9,799 bases of DNA from an uncultured Prevotella sp. GTDB lineage: Bacteria > Bacteroidota > Bacteroidia > Bacteroidales > Bacteroidaceae. Each line of letters opens with the position of its first letter. Within the stretch, counting starts at the first letter, position 1. The stretch is taken from NCBI GenBank assembly GCA_905234355.1, contig CAJOHP010000201.1:1-9799 (forward strand), in the 5' to 3' direction. Below the pieces are notes generated by a model. That model was not told where the DNA came from and ran no database searches. It saw nothing but the letters and a program-made list of their open reading frames with translations. Positions 1 through 6,022 of the stretch are shown here, one piece after another. A program made the translations under genes and the position numbers.

Positions 1-58
1 ACCAAGGGAAAAACTAAATTTCTTCACACCAAATGAGGTCTTTTTCAAACATTATACC

Positions 59-66
59 TAACTTTG
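59..66 (+). promoter_or_regulatory. Possible upstream -7 element (P1) of the glycosidase operon
   Basis: TAACTTTG matches the Bacteroidetes sigma-ABfr -7 consensus TAnnTTTG. It lies inside an 11-base string, CTAACTTTGCA at 58-68, that recurs exactly at 168-178. No convincing TTTG-type -33 box is visible about 20 bases upstream, so this is the weaker of the two candidates. It could give a longer 5' leader, or be a relic of a duplicated promoter. Confidence 0.4.
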
Positions 67-144
67 CAGCCAACTTGCACTTGCTGGTTGACTCTATACC
101 TCTGTGGCTGTGGCATCGGTTGGAAAGAAAAAAATGCACATTTC

Positions 145-176
145 TTTGGCAGTGTCAAGAATAAGCGCTAACTTTG
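145..176 (+). promoter_or_regulatory. Bacteroidetes-type promoter (P2) for the GH2-GH27 operon
   Basis: A TTTG at 145-148 and TAACTTTG at 169-176 are separated by 20 bases. This fits the -33 TTTG / -7 TAnnTTTG promoter pattern known for Bacteroidetes. Transcription would begin shortly after 180, giving a leader of roughly 25-30 bases before the ATG at 212. The position fixes 212 as the likely start of the first gene and argues against upstream in-frame starts. The leader AAACAGATAAAG is A-rich without a strong Shine-Dalgarno sequence, as is common in this phylum. Confidence 0.65.
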
Positions 177-211
177 CACTCTACTTAAAACTGGCTACTA
201 AACAGATAAAG

Positions 212-2617
212 ATGAACAAACGACACCTTCTCACAGCACTGGCCCTGGGCTGGGCTATGACTATGCTTGCCGGCGGCAGTGGCCGACAGGTGCACCTTCT
301 CAACTTTGGCTGGCGCTTTCATGCCGGCGATGTAAAGAATGCTGAGCAGATAGGCTTCGACGACGCTGCATGGCGCAGCGTCGACCTGCCACACGACTAC
401 CAGATAGAGCAGCCGTGGGTGGCCCCCGACGAGAGCGAGAAAGCCGACAACAACGACCCCGCTGCCAACATACGCAGCCGCCTCTCCAGCCGTGGCTTCA
501 AGGAGATGGGAAAAGGCTGGTACCGCTACCACCTCACCCCCGGCGACGAGCTGAAAGGACGTCGCCTGCTGCTCGACTTCGGCGGTATCATGTACGTGGG
601 CGACGTCTATCTCAACGGACAGCGCATAGGAGGCACCGACTACGGATATGTGGGCTTCCAAATCGACGTCACCGACAAGGTGCAGTTTGGCCGCGACAAC
701 GTGATAGCCGTCATGGCCGACACACGCGACCCCATGAACTCCCGCTGGTACACCGGCGGCGGACTCATTCGCGACGTGCGCCTCATCTCGGTCGACAAGA
801 CCCTCAGCTTTGCACGCCACCCGCTATATATCACCACGCGCGACAATAAGTTTGTCAATATTTCCGTCAGTTTCCACAACCGCAGCCGCGAGCGCGACCC
901 CCGCATGACGCTGACCATCCTCGCACCCGACGGCCAGACGGTCTGCCACGACACCATCCGTGCCCGCCGCATCGCTCCCAAGCTCACCACTGAGGTGAAG
1001 CTGCCCGAGGTGGCGATTGCTGCTCCGCAGCTGTGGGACACCGACCATCCCAACCTCTACACCGCACAGGTGCAGCTGCTGCTGGCCGACGGCACCGTGG
1101 CCGACGAATACAGCGAGCACTTCGGCATACGCACCGTGGAGTTCTCGCCCGACTATGGCATGAAGCTCAACGGCCGTAAGGTGCTGCTCAAAGGCTATGC
1201 CAACCACCACTCACTGGGCGCCCTCGGTGCTGCCGCCTATCCCCGTGCCATAGAGAAACGCATACAGCTGATGAAGGAGTACGGCATCAACCACATACGC
1301 ACCAGCCACAACCCCTATAGCCGCGAGTTTATCGAGCTGTGCGACAAGTATGGCATTCTGGTCGTCGACGAGCTCTACGACAAGTGGACCCGCCAGCACA
1401 CCGGCGGCCGTGTGGCCTTCGAGGAGCTGTGGCAAAAGGATGTGCCCGAATGGGTGACGCGCGACCGCAACTCTCCCTCGGTCATCCTCTGGAGCCTGGG
1501 CAACGAGCTGCAGCAGGACCCACACCAGCCGTTCGACGACTTCGGCGTGACCATGTACCGGCTGATGCGCACCCTCATCGCACGCTACGACAGCACACGC
1601 CTCACCACCGTGGCCATGCACCCGCGCTACCGCAACTGGGAGACCGACTCGCTGCCCTGCGACCTGGCCATGGCCACCGACATACAGTCGTACAACTACC
1701 GCTACATGTACTTCCCCGGCGATGGACGCCGCTTCCCGTGGATGCGCTTCTACCAGAGCGAGGCCAGCGTGGCCGCCATGGGCGAGAACTACTTCTCCAT
1801 GGACCTCGACAAGGTGATAGGCCTGGCCTACTGGGGCGCCATAGACTATCTCGGCGAGAGTCAGGGATGGCCATCGAAAGGATGGAGCCAGGGCGTCTTT
1901 GACATCTCTCTCGAGCCCAAGCCCAAAGCCTATCTGATGAAGAGCCTGTTCTGTCCCGACGCGCCCCTGGTGCACATCGGCATCATCGACAAGAAGGGCG
2001 ACATGCCCTGGAACGGCGTGCAGACAGGCAACGACAGCATGAGCGATCACTGGAACCGCAAGGCAGGCACCACCTTCTCCCTCTACACCTACACCAATGC
2101 CGACGAGGTGGAGCTGCTGCTCAACGGCCGCAGCCTCGGCATCAAGCAGAACCCCACCGACCCGCGGAAGCGCAACCAGATAAAGTGGGACGACGTGGCC
2201 TACGAGCCGGGCAAGCTCGAGGCCATCGCACGTAAGGGCGGACAGGTCGTGGCACGCCACAAGATAGAGACGACGGGCGAGCCGGCAAAGCTCATCATCG
2301 AGGCCGACAAACCCACGACATGGCAGGCCGACGGCATGGACCTGCAGCACGTGCGCATCACCGTCCTCGACAAGAAAGGACGCATGGTGCAGACTGCACG
2401 AGGCGAGGTGACCTTCAGCGTCAGCGGCGATGCCCGCATCGTGGGCGTGACCAACGGCAACATCATCAGCATGGAGTCGTATGCCGACACCAAGCGGCAG
2501 CTGTATAACGGCACATGCGGCGCCATCGTACGTGCCGGACGCAAGGCAGGACCCGTGGTCATCACCGCGACGGCTCCCGGCATGAAGCCCGTCACGCTGA
2601 AACTGGCTACACACTGA
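212..2617 (+). CDS. Secreted GH2 family beta-galactosidase-like glycoside hydrolase
   Basis: This predicted exported enzyme of 801 residues should cleave terminal beta-linked sugars, most likely beta-galactosides. An N-terminal signal (basic MNKRH, then a hydrophobic stretch to about residue 19) ends in LAGGSG. This looks like a lipobox (LAGC) with Gly in place of Cys, so periplasmic or surface release is more likely than lipidation. Domains in order: GH2 jelly-roll sugar-binding domain (about 25-190, with WYTGGGLIRDV near 178), Ig-like domain (about 195-300), TIM barrel (about 305-590), DUF4982-like domain (about 610-690) and a C-terminal Ig-like domain (about 691-801). Expected active-site motifs are present: NHH at 331-333, IRTSHNP with R363-H366-N367, the acid/base in GNE (N431-E432), and the likely nucleophile E517 in YQSEAS. 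No Asn-x-Lys motif typical of beta-glucuronidases is seen, which favours galactosidase. The start at 212 was chosen for the signal peptide and promoter; an in-frame GTG at 104 would place P2 inside the gene. It is first in an operon with the GH27 gene. The exact substrate cannot be read from sequence. Confidence 0.9.
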   Translation: MNKRHLLTALALGWAMTMLAGGSGRQVHLLNFGWRFHAGDVKNAEQIGFDDAAWRSVDLPHDYQIEQPWVAPDESEKADNNDPAANIRSRLSSRGFKEMGKGWYRYHLTPGDELKGRRLLLDFGGIMYVGDVYLNGQRIGGTDYGYVGFQIDVTDKVQFGRDNVIAVMADTRDPMNSRWYTGGGLIRDVRLISVDKTLSFARHPLYITTRDNKFVNISVSFHNRSRERDPRMTLTILAPDGQTVCHDTIRARRIAPKLTTEVKLPEVAIAAPQLWDTDHPNLYTAQVQLLLADGTVADEYSEHFGIRTVEFSPDYGMKLNGRKVLLKGYANHHSLGALGAAAYPRAIEKRIQLMKEYGINHIRTSHNPYSREFIELCDKYGILVVDELYDKWTRQHTGGRVAFEELWQKDVPEWVTRDRNSPSVILWSLGNELQQDPHQPFDDFGVTMYRLMRTLIARYDSTRLTTVAMHPRYRNWETDSLPCDLAMATDIQSYNYRYMYFPGDGRRFPWMRFYQSEASVAAMGENYFSMDLDKVIGLAYWGAIDYLGESQGWPSKGWSQGVFDISLEPKPKAYLMKSLFCPDAPLVHIGIIDKKGDMPWNGVQTGNDSMSDHWNRKAGTTFSLYTYTNADEVELLLNGRSLGIKQNPTDPRKRNQIKWDDVAYEPGKLEAIARKGGQVVARHKIETTGEPAKLIIEADKPTTWQADGMDLQHVRITVLDKKGRMVQTARGEVTFSVSGDARIVGVTNGNIISMESYADTKRQLYNGTCGAIVRAGRKAGPVVITATAPGMKPVTLKLATH

Positions 2618-3324
2618 GCACCCCAAAAATCAACAATAAAAAAACAATGAGGACACTCAAGCTACTCTTTGCCATGCTGCTGACTGTCGGCACGGCAACG
2701 GCCCAGGACGACATTGCCGCCTTCCGCACATGGGCCATGACACCACCCATGGGATGGAACTCGTGGGACTGCTACTACTCCAGCGTCACGGAGAAAGAGG
2801 TGATGCAAAACGCCCAGTATCTCGTGGACAACGACCTCGTGCGCCACGGCTGGGAGTATGTGGTCATCGACATACGCTGGTACTGCAACCACCCCTCGCT
2901 GGGCGGTGGCAACTACAACCAGCGCGGCGACCAGGACTACGTGCTCGACGACTACGGGCGCTACCTGCCTTCGCCCACCCGCTTCCCATCCTGCATGCAG
3001 GGCGGACAGAACGTGGGCTTCAAGCCACTGGCCGACAAGCTCCATGAGATGGGACTGAAGTTTGGCATACACATCATGCGTGGCGTGCCTAAGAGCGTCG
3101 TGGGAAGCACCTACAAGCTCAAGGGCAGCGAGCAGACGCCTTGGAGCCAGGTCTACAGCGGCACAACGTCGCCATGCACATGGCTCAAGGACAACCTGCT
3201 CGTGCGCACGGGTGAGGCCGGACAGCTCTACTACAACAGCATCATGGACCTCTATGCCTCATGGGGTGTGGACTTCCTGAAGATAGACGACCTCTCACGA
3301 CCGTTCTACACCGACGAGATACAC

Positions 3325-3330
3325 ATGAAC
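3325..3330 (+). other. Probable one-base deletion site in the GH27 gene
   Basis: The bases ATGAAC at 3325-3330 would read ATG GAA CGT with one extra G, joining EIHM to ERKAID in a single frame. This is the simplest repair and restores the conserved arginine-lysine-alanine-isoleucine-aspartate stretch of GH27. A two-base insertion nearby would have the same effect. No slippery heptamer is seen, so programmed frameshifting is unlikely. Confidence 0.8.
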
Positions 3331-3950
3331 GTAAGGCCATCGACCAGACCGGACGCCCCATTGTGCTCTCCATGTCGCCCGGCAAGACACAGCTCAGCTA
3401 TGCACAGGAGTGCCTCGACAATGCCAATATGTGGCGCATGATGGACGACCTGTGGGACAACTGGAGCCACGTCGACGCCGTCTTCCACGAAGCCGATGCC
3501 TGGAGCCAGTATGCCCGCCCGGGCAACTATGCCGACTGCGACATGCTGCCCCTCGGACAGATAGCCATGACTATAGGTGATGCCGGCTACACCTCGGCAC
3601 AGAGCGGGCGATGGACCAGCCTCACGCAGAACGAGCAGCTCACGATGATGACCCTCTGGGGCATCTGCCACTCGCCCCTCTTCTTCGGCGGTGAGATGAC
3701 ACGCAACGACGACTTCACCCTCTCGCTGCTCAACAATGAGGAGTATCACCAGATGCACAAGTACGGCGAGAATGCCCGTCAGCTCTACAACGACGAGGAC
3801 GAGGGCCGCGTGGTCTGGACCTCCGACGACCCTGCCACGGGCAACAAATACCTGGCTCTCTTCCAGCGCGACAACGACCGATGGGTGGTGGGCAGCAAGG
3901 CTCTCTACAAGTCGGAGACCGTGGCCTATACTACTGACGGACATGCCGTC

Positions 3951-4358
3951 AGCGTAGACATCGCATGGCCAGAGGGCTCGAAGACACTCGTGCTCGTCGT
4001 CGACGACGGGGGCGACAACTTCAACTACGACCACGGCGACTGGATCAACCCCACACTCGTCCTGCGCGACGGCACCGAGGTGCCACTCACCGGCACGTAT
4101 AAGACCCGACAGTACACCAAGTCCTACTTCAACCGCGTCTACGAAAACAAAAACGTAGACCACGGTGGACAGATGAAGGTCATGGGCGTGGGCTACGACC
4201 GAGGCTTCTCGACCGATGCCAATGCCGCCATCTTCTTCCAGATACCGCAAGACATGGACGTCGTGCGCTTCCGCGCCATGGCTGCTGCCGACGACAGCGG
4301 CATAGGACAGACCGGAGCCACCACCTCCGTACGCTTCATGGTGTTCGACCAGAATCCG
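3951..4358 (+). repeat. NPCBM-like unit 1 within the GH27 gene
   Basis: The unit begins with a segment that normally ends an NPCBM domain (VDDGGDNF...DHGDWINP). It continues into the segment that normally starts and fills one (NKNV, then GYDRGFSTDANAA, then FRAMAA and VRFMVF). It aligns in register with the second unit at 4431-4833 through shared landmarks: a hydrophobic strand, GD-F-YD--D-INP, NKNV--G, and FRA followed by TT. NPCBM domains are known as putative carbohydrate-binding modules on glycosidases, so this pair probably binds the glycan being cut. Boundaries are approximate. Confidence 0.6.
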
Positions 4359-4430
4359 CTCACGGCTGAGCAGGACACCTGGGCCGCACGCTCGGGACTC
4401 ATCTCGCGCACTGGTACGAAGAGCACCGTG

Positions 4431-4833
4431 ATGGAGGCCGACGTGACCAGCGCCACACAGCTGAAGATTGTGGTGAGCAACTATGGCGACGGCTTCGCCT
4501 ACGACCGTGCCGACCTCATCAATCCCGTACTCATCGATGCCGAGGGCAACGAGACGTCGCTCACCACGCTTAAGCATACGTCGTATGCCTCCGACTGGGG
4601 CACGCTCCACGTCAACAAGAACGTGGAGAACGGCACGCTGCGCGTGGACGGGCAGAGCTATGCCACCGGCCTGGGCATGAACGCGCAGTGCACGCTGGTC
4701 TACGACCTGCCCGAGGGCCATAGCTACAAGACGTTCCGCGCACTGTGCGGCTACGACTCGTCGTGCGACACCGACAATACTTCGTCGGCAGGCACCACCA
4801 TGGAGTTCTTCTTCTACGTCACCGCCCAGCAGA
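4431..4833 (+). repeat. NPCBM-like unit 2 within the GH27 gene
   Basis: This is the divergent second copy of the 3951-4358 unit. It has VVSNYGDGFAYDRADLINP first, then LKHTSYASDWG, NKNV, YATGLGMNA, YDLPEG and FRALCG. After it the GH27 C-terminal beta domain resumes (FDFDLTQLGYG). The two units differ at most residues, so the duplication is old and is not a recent DNA repeat. Confidence 0.6.
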
Positions 4834-5144
4834 CATTTGACTTCGACCTCACCCAGCTGGGCTACGGTGCTGCTCAGCCGGTGCCCGTCTACGACATCTG
4901 GGCGAAGGAGTCGCTCGGTACAGCCACTGGCACGCTCCAGACAACGGTGCCCAGCCACGGCGTGCGCCTGTTCCGTCTGGGCGACAACACCGCTACGGCC
5001 ATCGAGTCACTGCCCGACGACGCTGCTCCTCATCAGCCTGCCGACCCACGAGGCACCGCCCGCCGCTACACCCTCGACGGACGACCCGTCACTGGGCAGC
5101 AGCCACGCGGCATCTATGTGCAGCAAGGAAAACTCATGATAGAC

Positions 5145-5281
5145 GAGAGATGAGAAATGAGAAATGAGAGATGAGAAATATGATTAGACTGCTATGTGTT
5201 TACGCTTCACAAGCATATTGGGGACCAGTACCAGCAGTCTAATCATATTTCTCATCTCTCATTTCTCATCTCTCATCTCTC
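5145..5281. repeat. 49-base inverted repeat with 39-base loop
   Basis: The left arm 5145-5193 and right arm 5233-5281 are reverse complements at 48 of 49 positions; the one mismatch is 5156/5270. The loop is 5194-5232. The loop-proximal 17 bases of each arm (ATATGATTAGACTGCTA-like, close to 5178-5193 and 5233-5248) are unique sequence. The rest of each arm is heptamer repeat: four units on the left, four plus three bases on the right. The mismatch falls on the one variable position of the heptamer. The left arm contains the last two codons and stop of the GH27 gene. RNA from either strand could fold into a very long hairpin. Confidence 0.93.
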
Positions 5282-5383
5282 ATCTCTCATCTCTCATCTC
5301 TCATTTCTCATTTCTCATTTCTCATTTCTCATCTCTCATTTCTCATCTCTCATCTCTCATTTCTCATCTCTCATCTCTCATTT
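5251..5383. repeat. Tandem array of 19 heptamers CTCATYT
   Basis: Nineteen consecutive perfect 7-base units run without interruption. The only variation is position 6 (C or T). In order the variable base reads C T C C C C C T T T T C T C C T C C T. The last seven units follow a T-C-C pattern, giving a local 21-base super-period. The array begins inside the right arm of the inverted repeat, and its final base is also the last base of the TAA stop of the - strand HD gene. The + strand has no stop codon in any frame, so reading frames across it (5194-5388 and 5196-5414) are artefacts. Confidence 0.95.
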
Positions 5384-6021
5384 TATAAACCTTCCCTTTC
5401 CATTTCGTCGATGAGGCATTCGGCGAGTCGTTCCACCGTCTCTGCGGGGACGAGAAACCGTGGGTCGTCGCTGTGCGGGTTGATGCACTCGAGGAAGTGT
5501 GGCACCTCTTGCTTGTATATCTCCTTCATGTGGCGTGCTGTCTCGTCGCTGCCCCGGCAGGAGAAGCTGATGTTGGCCAGGCGGTCGCACAGCTTCACAA
5601 ACGGAGCATAGGGCGTAGCCCTGATGCCCGCATAGTATTTCTCGTTGGCACGCTCGGCACGGTTGCGTCCTTTCTCGTTGGTCAGCGCATAGGCTATCTC
5701 CGTGGCCGTCAGCGCCTGGGCCTCGTCGGCCAGCAACAGGCGCGCGGTCTTCATCACGTCGTTGTAGGTCTGACGGGCATCCTCTATGCTGTCGTGATAG
5801 TAGGCGCCGAAGAGCAGGGGCACCACGTCGTTCGGGCTGGTGCACACCAGATGTCCGAACTCCATGACATTTGCTGCCACCATGTCGAGATGAAAGCTGT
5901 AGGGCAGTCCCTCGCTATACGTCTGGTTCACGCTGCGGTGCAGCTCGTGGGCCGACTTCTTTATGCGCTCAATCAGTGCCGCATGGCGCTCCATGGCGCT
6001 TTCAAAATCCTTTCTTTCCAT
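5383..6021 (-). CDS. HD-domain hydrolase resembling SpoT/Mesh1-type (p)ppGpp hydrolases
   Basis: This is a soluble 212-residue protein with the layout of the HD hydrolase domain of RelA/SpoT proteins and the small alarmone hydrolase Mesh1. The visible metal-site pattern is H44 (in SFHLDMVA), H76-D77 with the trailing E80-D81 (YYHDSIEDA), and D146 in KLCDRLANI, close to the KLADRLHNM signature of SpoT. The segment LPYSFH also parallels the substrate-side PYxxH of SpoT. No synthetase, TGS or ACT domain is present and the length fits a stand-alone hydrolase, so it would remove (p)ppGpp or a related nucleotide rather than make it. The substrate is inferred; other nucleotide phosphohydrolases share this fold. 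It is last in the - strand cluster. As sequenced one base separates it from the hemW stop; if the hemW frameshift is repaired the gap becomes 33 bases containing AAAAGG as a possible weak ribosome site. Its TAA stop abuts the heptamer array. Confidence 0.75.
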   Translation of the reverse strand: MERKDFESAMERHAALIERIKKSAHELHRSVNQTYSEGLPYSFHLDMVAANVMEFGHLVCTSPNDVVPLLFGAYYHDSIEDARQTYNDVMKTARLLLADEAQALTATEIAYALTNEKGRNRAERANEKYYAGIRATPYAPFVKLCDRLANISFSCRGSDETARHMKEIYKQEVPHFLECINPHSDDPRFLVPAETVERLAECLIDEMEREGL

Positions 6022-6022
6022 A

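Larger units (their letters stand above)
2647..5153 (+). pseudogene. Secreted GH27 alpha-galactosidase with NPCBM-like inserts, split by a frameshift
   Basis: This is a GH27 (melibiase) alpha-galactosidase-like enzyme, 835 residues if one base is restored. It starts 29 bases after the GH2 stop, after an A-rich leader. Residues 1-20 form a signal peptide ending TATAQ. The barrel begins with TPPMGWNSWDCY and has the nucleophile motif FLKIDD (D214, codon 3286-3288). Reading then leaves frame: the first frame runs to a stop at 3441, while the rest of GH27 continues in the next frame (RKAIDQTGRPIVLS from 3330). One extra G after 3327 gives HMERKAID, matching the family. The acid/base is probably the second Asp of MWRMMDDLW (codon 3447-3449, restored D268), so each fragment lacks one catalytic residue. 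Two NPCBM-like repeats (3951-4358, 4431-4833) interrupt the C-terminal beta domain, which resumes at FDLTQLGYG and ends GVRLFRL near 4980. The tail (YTLDGRPV...GIYV, 5067-5150) resembles the short C-terminal sorting tails of Prevotella secreted proteins. The last two codons and the TGA lie in the inverted-repeat arm. As sequenced it is broken; an assembly error is possible. Confidence 0.87.

Noticed and set aside
104..211. In-frame N-terminal extension of the GH2 gene from GTG at 104
   Set aside because: It would place a well-spaced -33/-7 promoter inside the gene and bury the signal peptide, which begins cleanly at the ATG at 212.
1211..2626. 471-residue open frame on the - strand, antisense to GH2
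   Set aside because: It is a shadow of a strongly G/C-third-position coding strand; the translation is low-complexity His/Val/Ala-rich with no recognisable motif.
3322..3336. Programmed ribosomal frameshift in GH27
   Set aside because: There is no slippery X-XXY-YYZ heptamer or evident downstream structure, and a one-base repair gives the normal family sequence.
3306..4958. 550-residue open frame on the - strand, antisense to GH27
   Set aside because: Same composition shadow: rich in Val, Gly, His and Glu with no domain, while the + strand carries clear GH27 and NPCBM-like motifs.
5145..5281. Classic intrinsic terminator
   Set aside because: The hairpin is far longer than usual, AT-rich, starts at the stop codon and is followed by CTCATYT units rather than a T run. 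A role in ending transcripts is possible but not shown.
5251..5383. CRISPR array
   Set aside because: The repeats are 7 bases long with no spacers, and no cas genes are present.
5194..5414. Small + strand open frames encoding Ser/Leu/Ile/His-rich peptides
   Set aside because: They are only the heptamer array read as protein; the array has no stops on this strand and encodes the same kind of repeat in all frames.
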